Assembly: GCF_002920575.1 (NCBI RefSeq)
Contig: NZ_PQSQ01000020.1
Span: forward strand, 29,043 to 93,042
DNA length: 64,000 nt
Direction: 5' to 3'
Origin: Streptomyces sp. Ru73
Lineage (GTDB): Bacteria; Actinomycetota; Actinomycetes; Streptomycetales; Streptomycetaceae
The notes under the pieces are model-generated. The model searched no databases. It saw only the letters and a list, made by a program, of their open reading frames with translations, and was not told where the DNA came from. Positions 8,567 to 16,315 of the stretch are shown here, piece after piece. How positions within the stretch are numbered: position 1 is the stretch's first letter; each line of letters opens with the position of its first letter. The position numbers were made by a program, and so were the translations under genes.

Positions 8567-9272
8567 CGCGTACCCCTCCGAGCAGGGCGGGCAGTTCGGC
8601 GACCGAGCCGAGGACGTGGGTGGCGCCCGCGGCCAGCAGCTGGTCCTTGTCGTGGGCCCCGGTGAGCACCCCGGCGACGACGGAGGCACCGGCGCGGCGG
8701 CCGGAGAGCATGTCGTACGAGGTGTCGCCGGCCACCGCGATCCGCTGCACGGCGTCGGTGGCGCCGGTGCGCAGCAGCGCCGCGAGCACCATGTCGGGGT
8801 ACGGGCGGCCGCGTCCGCCGGCGTCGGCCGGGCAGAGGGTGAGCGGCACCAGGTCCTGCCAGCCGAGCGCGGCGAGGATCGCGTCCTGGGTGACCCGCGC
8901 GAAGCCGGTGCTCAGGACCACGGTGAGGCCCGCGTCCCGCATCGCCTCGATGGCCTCGCGGGCACCGGGCACGGGTGCGATCAGCCCGCCGTCGACCAGC
9001 TCGCCGTACGCCTGCTCGAAGGCGGCGTTGGCGCGCCGGGCCGCTGCCTCGTCGCCGAAGAGGTGCCGGAAGACGGAGATCTTCGATTCGCCCATGGTGG
9101 CGCGTACGTACGCCAGCTTCTCGGCGTGCCCGTGGGTGCCCGGCTCGACGCCCATGTGCCGCGCGGCCGCGTCGAAGGCCCGCTCGACCAGGCCGCCGTC
9201 GGCGACGGTGGTGCCGGCCATGTCGAGGACGACCAGCTGAATGTCTGCTCCGGTGGTCAACTCGCTCACCAT
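8550..9272 (-). CDS. Phosphonatase-like HAD hydrolase (TIGR03351 type)
   Basis: 240 residues. HAD motif I is DMAGTTVADGG (nucleophile Asp about residue 15), motif II LSTGFA and motif IV AGDTSYDM. The family is the closest relative of PhnX, which splits phosphonoacetaldehyde into acetaldehyde and phosphate. PhnX uses a cap-domain Lys to form a Schiff base. Here the matching stretch is MGESKISVFRHL, so a Lys is present in the right place, supporting C-P bond cleavage. Start ATG 9272 overlaps the flavoenzyme stop (ATGGTGA). Likely step: hydrolysis of the aldehyde made by that flavoenzyme (inference from context). Confidence 0.82.
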   Translation of the reverse strand: MVSELTTGADIQLVVLDMAGTTVADGGLVERAFDAAARHMGVEPGTHGHAEKLAYVRATMGESKISVFRHLFGDEAAARRANAAFEQAYGELVDGGLIAPVPGAREAIEAMRDAGLTVVLSTGFARVTQDAILAALGWQDLVPLTLCPADAGGRGRPYPDMVLAALLRTGATDAVQRIAVAGDTSYDMLSGRRAGASVVAGVLTGAHDKDQLLAAGATHVLGSVAELPALLGGVRDDRPA

Positions 9273-10390
9273 CCCAGTGCGTTCGCGGTCTTCTCGGCGA
9301 TCGCCGGGGAGCAGGTCATGCCGCGCCCCCCGGTCCCGGTGACCAGCCACACGCCGTCGCGCGCCTGCTGCCGGTGCACGACCCGGCGCGGGTCGGTGCA
9401 CTGCGCGTACACCCCGGCCCAGCGGTGCCGGACGCGCGGCAGCGGGCGGCCGAGGAGCGCTTCGACGACGCCGGCCAGGTGCTCGTACGGCTCCTCGACG
9501 GTGTCGAAGGCGAACGGCGTCTCGTACTCGTGCGTGTCACCGATGGTCAGCCCGCCGTCCGCGCGCTGGACCATCAGGAGCTGCATCTTGTGCGCGGCGG
9601 CGGTGGGCGTCTGCGCCTGCGTGGCGTTGAGCGCGTCCAGCGCCTCGCCGCCGTACGCCGGGTAGTAGCGGAAGCTGTCCGCGTCGGCGACGGAGGTGGT
9701 CAGCGGCTCGCCGAGCGGGTCGGTCTGCATCATCTGCAGCCGTACGCGGCGGACGGGGAGGCCCGGCACCAGCTCGCGGACCAGGCCGCTGAGCCAGGCG
9801 CCGGTGCACAGCACGACGGCGTCGCCGCGGTGCGTCCCGCCGTGGTCGTCGCGTACGCCGATGCCGTCGTCGAGGACGTCGCGGACCTCGTGTCCGCCGA
9901 GGTAGGTGTACCGGCCGGAGGCCAGCAGCGCCTGCTTCAGCTCGCGCTGCGCGACGCGGGGTTCGACGGCGGCGTCCCGCTCGCACCACAGGGCGCCGAG
10001 GAAGTCGCCGCGCAGCGCGGGGTTGAGCTGCCGCGCCTCCTCGGCGTCCAGCAGCTTGTAGCCGCGGGCCGCGGCGTCGGGCCGCTGCGTGGCCGCGTAC
10101 GCGACCGCCCGCTCGGCCTCGTTCCTGACGACGGTCAACGAGCCGATGGCGCGGAAGCCGAGGCCCGGCACCCGGGCGCCGATCTCCTCCCACATCTCGC
10201 GGGCCCGCAGCGCGGTGTCCAGCTCCTCGCCGCCCGCGCGGCCGCTGACCCAGATCTGCCCGAAGTTCCGTACGGAGGCGCCGCGGGCCTCGGCCTCCCG
10301 CTCGATGTGGACGACCTCGTGGCCGCGTTCGACCGCCTGCCAGGCGTGCATGGTCCCCAGCACGCCGGCTCCGACAACTATGACTCGCAT
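9266..10390 (-). CDS. FAD-dependent oxidoreductase, glycine-oxidase-like (TIGR03364 type)
   Basis: 374 residues of the D-amino-acid/glycine oxidase fold. The FAD-binding start is MRVIVVGAGVLGTMHA, with the Glu of HIEREAEARGASVRNFGQ, and the C-terminal VTGTGGRGMT closes the flavin site. The family occurs next to phosphonatase-like HAD genes and is thought to oxidise 2-aminoethylphosphonate or its N-methyl form to phosphonoacetaldehyde; that fits this operon exactly. ATG 10390 has no clear Shine-Dalgarno sequence, so as first gene of the operon it may be read from a short or absent leader. The promoter region with a GntR-type site lies at 10391-10585. Confidence 0.85.
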   Translation of the reverse strand: MRVIVVGAGVLGTMHAWQAVERGHEVVHIEREAEARGASVRNFGQIWVSGRAGGEELDTALRAREMWEEIGARVPGLGFRAIGSLTVVRNEAERAVAYAATQRPDAAARGYKLLDAEEARQLNPALRGDFLGALWCERDAAVEPRVAQRELKQALLASGRYTYLGGHEVRDVLDDGIGVRDDHGGTHRGDAVVLCTGAWLSGLVRELVPGLPVRRVRLQMMQTDPLGEPLTTSVADADSFRYYPAYGGEALDALNATQAQTPTAAAHKMQLLMVQRADGGLTIGDTHEYETPFAFDTVEEPYEHLAGVVEALLGRPLPRVRHRWAGVYAQCTDPRRVVHRQQARDGVWLVTGTGGRGMTCSPAIAEKTANALGW

Positions 10391-10465
10391 GGCGAGGACG
10401 CTCGTCGCGCCGAGTGGCCGACCGCGGGCCGGGCGGCAACGGGACGGTGAACAGGCCATCACGCT

Positions 10466-10477
10466 TGGCCTAGACCC
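10466..10477. promoter_or_regulatory. Candidate HutC/PhnF-type GntR operator of the phosphonate operon
   Basis: TGGCCTAGACCC, a near-palindrome (inner GGCCTAGACC has one mismatch) 76 bases ahead of the flavoenzyme start. HutC-subfamily GntR proteins such as PhnF and DasR bind TGGTNTAGACCA-type sites. On the operon strand an A/T-rich stretch with GATAAC lies directly upstream, in promoter position, so binding would repress. Confidence 0.6.
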
Positions 10478-10506
10478 GTTATCTTTTAGTTATGCAAGGG
10501 GCTGGC

Positions 10507-10560
10507 GAAACAGCGCCCCGTCAGGGGCGCGGGGAACTGCGCGACCAGCCACGACGTGGC
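10507..10560. repeat. Dispersed Streptomyces intergenic repeat with hairpin
   Basis: The stretch holds the hairpin GCGCCCC-GTCA-GGGGCGC (10513-10530) followed by GGGGAACTGCGCGACCAGCC. This wording, hairpin then GGGGAACTGCGCGA, is familiar to me as a frequent intergenic element of Streptomyces genomes. It lies just after the GntR gene and may terminate its transcript. Only one copy is seen in this window. Confidence 0.6.
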
Positions 10561-10585
10561 GGCACTCGGCGGCCGGGCCGCAGCC

Positions 10586-11350
10586 CTACGGCGCGTCGCC
10601 GAGCTTCGCCGTGAACGAGAACCGGTCCCCCCGGAACAACGTCCGCACCCGCTCCAACGGCACCCCCGCCGTATCGCGGCTGATCCGGTGGATCAACAGC
10701 ATCGGCAGCGCCCCCGGCGTGCCGATCAGCAGCGCCTCGCGCGGCGTGGCCAGCACCGTCTCCAGCCGTTCGTCGGCGTCGCCGAAGCCGATGCCGAGCC
10801 GGTCGTGCAGGTAGGCGTAGAAGGAGGAGTCGGGCGTGAAGTCCGTGTCCAGCCGGGGTGCCCGCTCGACCGCGACGTACGTGCTCTCCAGTCCGACCCG
10901 CTCGTCGTCGGCGAGCAGCACCCGCTCCATGTGCCACACCGGCTCGCCGGCCGGCAGGCCGAGTTCCGCGGCGAGCGCCGCGTTGCACGGGAAGCGGTCG
11001 AGGCCGATCAGATGGCGCCCGGGCCGGCGCCCCTGCTTGCGCACCCCCTCCGTGTAACTCGCCAGCGCCAGCGGCTGTTCGAGCTTGGGCCCCGCCACCA
11101 CCGTGCCGCGGCCCAGGCGGCGGATGCGGCCTTCGAGGAGCAGGTCGCGCAGCGCCTGGCGCAGGGTCTCCCGGGACACCTCGAACCGCACGGCGAGTTC
11201 GCGCTCGGTCGGCAGCGTCTCGCCCTCCCCCAGTTCGGCGAGGAGTTCGCCGATCCGCACCTTGGCCGCGTAGTACTTGGGGATGCGCCCGTGCTCGGGG
11301 ATGCCGGCTCTGATCGGCGCGCCGGGCGCCTGGTCCTTCGGGTAGTCCAC
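10586..11350 (-). CDS. GntR family regulator, HutC subfamily (phosphonate operon)
   Basis: 254 residues. N-terminal winged helix-turn-helix (LPTERELAVRFEVSRETLRQALRDL, about 46-70) and C-terminal UTRA ligand domain ending FTAKLGDAP. Most HutC regulators sense the substrate or a phosphorylated intermediate of the adjacent pathway. The gene lies directly upstream of the phosphonate operon on the same strand, separated by 235 bases from the ROK gene side and 195 bases from the flavoenzyme, and the candidate operator is in that second gap. The start is GTG 11350; Shine-Dalgarno match is weak. The role as local repressor is inference. Confidence 0.88.
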   Translation of the reverse strand: MDYPKDQAPGAPIRAGIPEHGRIPKYYAAKVRIGELLAELGEGETLPTERELAVRFEVSRETLRQALRDLLLEGRIRRLGRGTVVAGPKLEQPLALASYTEGVRKQGRRPGRHLIGLDRFPCNAALAAELGLPAGEPVWHMERVLLADDERVGLESTYVAVERAPRLDTDFTPDSSFYAYLHDRLGIGFGDADERLETVLATPREALLIGTPGALPMLLIHRISRDTAGVPLERVRTLFRGDRFSFTAKLGDAP

Positions 11351-11384
11351 CGGCCGATCCTCGCACGCCCGTCCGGCGTGCTGC

Positions 11385-12611
11385 TCAGACCGCCGGACGC
11401 GCCGCGGTGAACGGCCCGTGCGGCGCCGCGAAGAGGGTGCCGAGGACCAGGTGGGCGGCGCCGAGCGCCACCGTGTGCGGGCCGCCGGGCGCGGCCTCGA
11501 CCGGGACGGTGCGCGCGCCGCCCGCGCCGTGCGCGCGCAGCTGGCCGTCGAGCGAGGCGGCGACCCCGCGTACGTACGTGTCCGGGTCGGCCAGCACCGT
11601 GCGCCCGCCCAGCAGGACGCGGTCGACGTCCAGCAGCTCGACGAGGTTGGCGGCGCCGACGCCGAGCACGCGGGCCGCCTCCGCCGGGTCGCCCGCCGCG
11701 GCCGCTGCGAGGCACAGTGCCTCGATGCAGCCGCGCTTGCCGCAGCCGCACGGCGGCCCGTCGAGCTGCACCACCTGGTGCCCGAACTCGCCCGCTCCGG
11801 TTCGTGTCCCGCGGTGCACGGCGCCGCCGAGCACCAGCCCGGCGCCCAGCCCCGTGCCCAGGTGCAGATAGCCGAACGAGCCCGCGCCGCGTGCCCGCTG
11901 CGCCAGGCCGTGCGCCGCCGCGTTGGTGTCCTTGTCCAGCACGACCGGCAGCCCGAGCCGTTCGGCGAGCGCGGCGCGCAGCGGGTAACCGTCCCACTGC
12001 GGGAGCCCGGTCACCCGGTGCAGTACGCCCGTACGGTGGTCCAGCGGACCGGGGCAGGCCACGCCCGCGCCGATCACCCGGGCCTCCGGCGCGGCGGCGC
12101 GCACCTCGGCGACCCGGTCCGCGGCCGCCGCCAGTACCTCCTCGGCGCCCGCACCCAGGTCCAGCGGCGCGCGGCGGACCGCGACCGGCTCGCCCGCCAG
12201 GTCGGCGAGGACCGCGACGCTCTCGTCCCGGTCCAGGTGCAGGCCGATCGCGTGCCGGGCGCCGGGCACCAGCCGCAGGACCGTACGGGGCTTGCCGCCC
12301 GTGGAGGCGCGCCGGCCCGCCTCGGCGGCGAGGCCCTCCTCGCGCAGCCGTGCGGTGATCTTGCTGACCGCCTGCGGGGTGAGCCCGCTGCGCTCCGCCA
12401 GCTCCAGCCGGCTGACGCCGCCCTCGCCCGCGGCACGCAGCAGCCCGAGCAGCACGGCCGCGTTGTGCCCGCGCAACAGGGGGAGATTGGCGCCGGAAGC
12501 GCGTCGGGCCGGGTCCGAAACGGGGAGTCCGGAAGGGGGCGGGTGCGCGCTGCTCAGCGCATGTTCGCTGCTCAGCGGGGGTGCACTGGTCGGCGGGTGT
12601 TCGCTGCTCAC
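11385..12611 (-). CDS. ROK family transcriptional regulator
   Basis: 408 residues. The winged helix-turn-helix (GVSRLELAERSGLTPQAVSKITARL) is followed by a sugar-kinase-like ROK domain with the zinc motif CGCGKRGCIEA. Such proteins repress or activate sugar uptake and use genes in response to a sugar or its phosphate. GTG 12611 is chosen. Upstream on its strand are TTGCCA and CACAAT spaced by 16, which puts the transcription start about on the GTG, so the message may be leaderless. The N-terminal 35 residues are a repetitive Ser/Glu/His/Pro tail unlike the family, so a shorter true protein cannot be excluded. Divergent from the Gfo/Idh gene, its likely target. Confidence 0.85.
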   Translation of the reverse strand: MSSEHPPTSAPPLSSEHALSSAHPPPSGLPVSDPARRASGANLPLLRGHNAAVLLGLLRAAGEGGVSRLELAERSGLTPQAVSKITARLREEGLAAEAGRRASTGGKPRTVLRLVPGARHAIGLHLDRDESVAVLADLAGEPVAVRRAPLDLGAGAEEVLAAAADRVAEVRAAAPEARVIGAGVACPGPLDHRTGVLHRVTGLPQWDGYPLRAALAERLGLPVVLDKDTNAAAHGLAQRARGAGSFGYLHLGTGLGAGLVLGGAVHRGTRTGAGEFGHQVVQLDGPPCGCGKRGCIEALCLAAAAAGDPAEAARVLGVGAANLVELLDVDRVLLGGRTVLADPDTYVRGVAASLDGQLRAHGAGGARTVPVEAAPGGPHTVALGAAHLVLGTLFAAPHGPFTAARPAV

Positions 12612-12617
12612 CTCTCC

Positions 12618-12660
12618 ATTGTGGGGACCGCTTGCACTTTGGCAACAGCGTTGCTTAAGT
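12618..12660. promoter_or_regulatory. Overlapping divergent promoters with nested inverted repeats (ROK/Gfo-Idh)
   Basis: Only 56 bases separate the two genes. Plus strand: TTGCAC (12632), 17 bases, TTAAGT (12655), start codon 8 bases later. Minus strand: TTGCCA (12645-12640), 16 bases, CACAAT (12623-12618). Between them sit TTGC-N6-GCAA (12632-12645) and GCAAC-AGC-GTTGC (12642-12654), good candidates for the ROK operator. Confidence 0.6.
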
Positions 12661-12667
12661 GGGAGCC

Positions 12668-13789
12668 ATGAGCAGCCCGAGCGACTCCACCGGTACCGCA
12701 CTCCCCGGCAGCCCCCTGCGCGTCGGCCTGATCGGTTACGGCCTGGCCGGCTCCGTCTTCCACGCCCCGATGATCGCCGCGACCGAGGGCCTGGTCCTCG
12801 ACACGGTCTCCACCTCCAGCCCCGACCGGCAGGCGCAGGCACGTGCCGAGCACCCGCAGGTGCGCACGGTGGCCACGCCCGACGAGGTGCTGGCCCGCGC
12901 GGACGAGCTGGACCTGATCGTCCTCGCCTCCCCGAACAAGACGCACGTCCCGCTGGCCACGGCCGCACTGGAGGCCGGCCTCCCGGTCGTCGTGGACAAG
13001 CCGCTCGCCGCCACCGCCGCCGAGGCCGAGCGGCTGGCCACCCTGGCGAAGGACCGCGGGCTGCTCCTCTCCGTCTTCCAGAACCGCCGCTGGGACAACG
13101 ACTTCCTCACTCTGCGCAAGCTGGTCGAGGAGGGCGCGCTCGGCGAGGTGTGGCGCTTCGAGTCGCGGTTCGAGCGGTGGCGGCCCAAGCCCAAGGGCGG
13201 CTGGCGCGAGTCCGGCGACCCGGCCGAGATCGGCGGGCTGCTGTACGACCTGGGCAGCCACGTCGCCGACCAGGCGCTCACCCTCTTCGGCCCGGCCGTC
13301 TCGGTGTACGCGGAGTCCGACGTGCGCCGCCCCGGCGCCGAGGCCGACGACGACACCTTCATTGCGCTCACGCACGCGAGCGGCGTCCGCTCCCACCTGT
13401 GGGTCAGCGCCACCACCGCCCAGCTCGGACCGCGCTTCCGGGTGCTCGGCAGCGAGGCCGGGTACGTGAAGTACGGCCTGGATCCGCAGGAGGCGGCGCT
13501 GCGCGAGGGCCTGCGGCCCGGCGGCGACGGCGAGTGGGGCGTGGAGCCCGAGTCCGCCTGGGGCCGGATCGGCGCCGGTGAGTCCCCGCAGACCGGCGGC
13601 GGCGAGCCCGTCCCCACCCTGCCGGGCGACTACCCCGCGTACTACGCCGCCGTCGCCGAGGCGCTGCGCACGGGCGGCGAGCCGCCGGTCACCGCGCTGG
13701 AGGCGGCAGCGGCGCTGCGCGTCCTGGAGGCCGCCAAGGTCTCGGCCGCCGAGGGCCGCACGGTACGGATCGAGGAGGCCGCCCGATGA
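12668..13789 (+). CDS. Gfo/Idh/MocA family NAD(P)-dependent oxidoreductase
   Basis: 373 residues. The Rossmann motif GLIGYGLAGSVFHAP and the Lys of DKPLA, with the HxxD-like DLGSHVADQAL, mark the family. Members act on sugars, inositols and their derivatives; this one resembles the YdgJ/YvaA group. The substrate is unknown. ATG 12668 lies only about 8 bases after the -10-like TTAAGT, so it may be leaderless; GTG 12659 is the alternative. It overlaps the next gene by four bases (ATGA). Likely controlled by the divergent ROK protein, which suggests a sugar-related role. Confidence 0.88.
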   Translation: MSSPSDSTGTALPGSPLRVGLIGYGLAGSVFHAPMIAATEGLVLDTVSTSSPDRQAQARAEHPQVRTVATPDEVLARADELDLIVLASPNKTHVPLATAALEAGLPVVVDKPLAATAAEAERLATLAKDRGLLLSVFQNRRWDNDFLTLRKLVEEGALGEVWRFESRFERWRPKPKGGWRESGDPAEIGGLLYDLGSHVADQALTLFGPAVSVYAESDVRRPGAEADDDTFIALTHASGVRSHLWVSATTAQLGPRFRVLGSEAGYVKYGLDPQEAALREGLRPGGDGEWGVEPESAWGRIGAGESPQTGGGEPVPTLPGDYPAYYAAVAEALRTGGEPPVTALEAAAALRVLEAAKVSAAEGRTVRIEEAAR

Positions 13790-14256
13790 CCGCCGCCGAC
13801 GACATCGCCACCCTCGAAGAGCACGAACGCCGCCTGGTCTTCGACCGCTTCGGCAACGAGGACGCCTGGGAGCTGGGCACCCTCCTCGTCGAGCTGGCAC
13901 GCGAGCGGAACGCCGCGGTGACGATCAGCATCCGGCGCGGCGCCCAGCGCCTCTTCCACTGCGCGCTGCCCGGCACCAGCGCCGACAACGACGCCTGGCT
14001 GGACCGCAAGTGCCGGGTCGTGGAGCGATACGGCGAGGCGTCCTTCCTGGTCGGCGCCCGCTTCCGGGCCAAGGGCCGGACCTTCGAGGAGTCCTCCCGG
14101 CTGGACCCCGACCGGTACGCGGCACACGGCGGAGCCTTCCCCGTCCGCCTCCGCGGCACCGGCGTCGTCGGTGCCGTGGCCGTCTCGGGGCTCGCCCAGG
14201 CCGACGACCACGCCCTCGTCGTCGAGGCGTTGGAGCGATTCCTGCGCCCCGCCTGA
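13786..14256 (+). CDS. UPF0303 / heme-degrading-domain (GlcG-HbpS fold) protein
   Basis: 156 residues matching the UPF0303 group of the GlcG/HbpS fold (NAAVTISIRRGAQRLFHCALPGTSADNDAWLDRK ... FPVRLRGTGVVGAVAVSGL is the typical layout). Some fold members bind haem or small metabolites; for UPF0303 no reaction is established. ATGA overlap with the Gfo/Idh gene makes a two-gene operon, so a role beside that oxidoreductase is likely. No signal peptide, so cytoplasmic. Confidence 0.82.
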   Translation: MTAADDIATLEEHERRLVFDRFGNEDAWELGTLLVELARERNAAVTISIRRGAQRLFHCALPGTSADNDAWLDRKCRVVERYGEASFLVGARFRAKGRTFEESSRLDPDRYAAHGGAFPVRLRGTGVVGAVAVSGLAQADDHALVVEALERFLRPA

Positions 14257-14327
14257 CGCGAATCGTGCGCCCCGCCCGTCATTGCGGGAAAGCTGTGGGG
14301 GAACCGGCGACGAAGGGCGGTACCCCC

Positions 14328-15293
14328 ATGGCGTGGACGAGTGGCACGGGCTGGACCGGATCGCGGCGGGCCGTGCTGGCGGCGGGGCTCGCCGCGGGGC
14401 TGTCGCCGCTGGTGGCGGGGTGTCAGGCGGGCGACGGGGACGGGCGGTCGCCGTTCACCGGCGAGCGGGGCGCGGGCGACAAGGTGCTCGCCGTCAAGAT
14501 CGACAACGTCTCCGCAGCGCGCCCGCAGACCGGTCTGGAGGACGCCGACATCCTCTACACCGAGCAGGTCGAGGCGGGCCTGTCCCGCATACTGGCCGTC
14601 TTCGCAGCCCATCTCCCCGACCGGGTGGGTCCGGTGCGCAGCGCCCGCGAGTCCGACCTCGAACTCCTCCGCCAGTTCGGCCACCCGGCGCTCGCCTACT
14701 CCGGCGCCCAGGCCAAGCTCCGCCCCACGCTGGAGTCGGCGCCGATCGACGCGCTGCCGCCCGGCAAGGCGCCCGGCGCGTACGTCCGCAGCACCGACCG
14801 GGCCGCGCCGCACAACCTCTACCTGCGCCCGGCCCGCGCCCTGGACGCCGCCTCCGGCGCCGCGGCCCCCGCAGACATCGGCTTCCGCTTCGGCTCGGCG
14901 CCTTCCGGCGGCACCCCGGCCACCCAGCAGGAGGTCCGCTATCCCGCCGCCCGCTTCTCCTTCAGCTGGTCAGGGGAGCGCAAGCGCTGGCTGGTCTCGA
15001 TGGACGGCACGCCGTTCCGCACGACCGGTGCCGGACAGCTGGGCGTGGCGACCGTCGTGATCCAGTACGTGACCGTCCGCTCCTCCCGCCTGCACGACAA
15101 GTGGGGCAGCGTCACCCCGTACACCGAGACCGTCGGCTCGGGCGACGCGCTGGTCCTCCGCGACGGCAAGAAGTACCAGGCCCAGTGGTCCCGTCCGGCA
15201 GCGGACGGCGGCACCACCTTCACCACACCCGAGGGCCACCGCATGCCCTTCGCACGGGGCCCGCTCTGGGTGGCCCTGACCCCGAAGGGCTGA
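14328..15293 (+). CDS. DUF3048 (YerB-like) lipoprotein
   Basis: 321 residues. Twin-Arg-like start (TGSRRAVLAAGLAAG) and lipobox VAGC indicate export and lipid anchoring. The body has the DUF3048 pattern: VKIDNVSAARPQTGLEDADI near the N-terminus, RVGPVRSARESDLELL, and a second domain with FSFSWSGERKRWL and WGSVTPYTETVGSGDALVLRDGKKYQAQW. The function of YerB-like proteins is unknown. ATG 14328 chosen because the signal peptide begins there. It stands alone, 71 bases after the UPF0303 gene. Confidence 0.85.
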   Translation: MAWTSGTGWTGSRRAVLAAGLAAGLSPLVAGCQAGDGDGRSPFTGERGAGDKVLAVKIDNVSAARPQTGLEDADILYTEQVEAGLSRILAVFAAHLPDRVGPVRSARESDLELLRQFGHPALAYSGAQAKLRPTLESAPIDALPPGKAPGAYVRSTDRAAPHNLYLRPARALDAASGAAAPADIGFRFGSAPSGGTPATQQEVRYPAARFSFSWSGERKRWLVSMDGTPFRTTGAGQLGVATVVIQYVTVRSSRLHDKWGSVTPYTETVGSGDALVLRDGKKYQAQWSRPAADGGTTFTTPEGHRMPFARGPLWVALTPKG

Positions 15294-15294
15294 G

Positions 15295-15309
15295 GGCGGG
15301 CCACCCGCC
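15295..15309. terminator. Short hairpin between convergent DUF3048 and FAA-hydrolase genes
   Basis: GGCGGG-CCA-CCCGCC in the 22-base gap between converging stop codons; a possible bidirectional terminator without a T tract. Confidence 0.45.
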
Positions 15310-15315
15310 GCGGCG

Positions 15316-16173
15316 TCAGGCGTCCTTGAGCTCCTGGCGCTGGCGGCCCAGGCCGTCGATCTCCAGCTCGACGACGTCGCCGGCGCGCAGGTACGGCTTG
15401 GGCTCGGGGTGGCCCATGGCGACGCCGGCCGGGGTGCCGGTGTTGATGACGTCGCCCGGGTAGAGGGTCATGAAGCGGCTGAGGTAGCGGACGACCTCGG
15501 CGACCGGGAAGATCTGCTCGGCCGTCGTGCCGTCCTGCTTCAGCTCGCCGTTGACCCACAGCCGGACGCCGAGCGCCTGCGGGTCGGGGACCTCGTCGGC
15601 GGTGACCAGCCAGGGGCCCAGCGGGTTGAACGTCTCGCAGTTCTTGCCCTTGTCCCACTGGCCGCCGCGCTCGATCTGGAACTCCCGTTCCGACACGTCG
15701 TGCGCGATGGTGTAGCCGGCCACGGCGGCGAGCGCCTGCTCGTCGGTCTCCAGGTAGCGGGCCGTGCGGCCGATGACGACGGCCAGCTCGACCTCCCAGT
15801 CGGTCTTCCGGCTGCCGCGCGGGACGAGCACGGTGTCGTCCGGGCCGACCACGGTGTCGGCGGCCTTCATGAAGACGATCGGCTCCTCCGGGATCGGCGC
15901 GCCGGTCTCGCGGGCGTGGTCGTGGTAGTTCAGCCCGATGCACACGACCTTGCCGATGCCCGCGAGCGGTGCGCCCCTGCGCAGCCCGGCCCGGTCCAGC
16001 GCGGGCAGCGTGCCGGCCGCGGCCGCCTCCCGTACCCGGGTGAGCGCCGCCTCGTCGGAGAGCAGCGCCCCGTCGATGTCCGGCACCAGTTCCGACAGGT
16101 CACGCAGGGTTCCCGACTCGTCGAGCAGCGCCGGGCGTTCCGCCCCCACCGGTCCGACACGCAGCAGCTTCAT
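15316..16173 (-). CDS. Fumarylacetoacetate hydrolase family protein
   Basis: 285 residues. The FAH-fold core is clear: CIGLNYHDHARETG, the metal-binding set EEPIVFMK, DWEVELAVVIG and HDVSEREFQ, and NTGTPAGVAMG near the end. Family members cleave C-C or C-O bonds in acylpyruvates, fumarylpyruvate, oxaloacetate or ureidoglycolate; the exact substrate cannot be told. ATG 16173 is preceded by GGGAG at eight bases, so the 33 residues upstream in the open frame are left out. No pathway partner is adjacent; FAA hydrolase itself would fit tyrosine breakdown with hppD, but hppD is 46 kb away. Confidence 0.87.
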   Translation of the reverse strand: MKLLRVGPVGAERPALLDESGTLRDLSELVPDIDGALLSDEAALTRVREAAAAGTLPALDRAGLRRGAPLAGIGKVVCIGLNYHDHARETGAPIPEEPIVFMKAADTVVGPDDTVLVPRGSRKTDWEVELAVVIGRTARYLETDEQALAAVAGYTIAHDVSEREFQIERGGQWDKGKNCETFNPLGPWLVTADEVPDPQALGVRLWVNGELKQDGTTAEQIFPVAEVVRYLSRFMTLYPGDVINTGTPAGVAMGHPEPKPYLRAGDVVELEIDGLGRQRQELKDA

Positions 16174-16315
16174 CGATACAACTCCCGTGGTCGTGTGCGA
16201 AGGGTCGGTCCGGAAGGGCCTCCCGGACCGGCCGATGGGTGCGGCCATCGAGCGATTCGGACGATCGTCCAAGAACGGGGTCCCGCCCGCAAGACCCCGT
16301 TCACGTACTGGACCT

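Noticed and set aside
4695..10390. Phosphonate antibiotic biosynthesis cluster
   Set aside because: No PEP mutase or phosphonopyruvate decarboxylase gene; all seven genes fit uptake and degradation.
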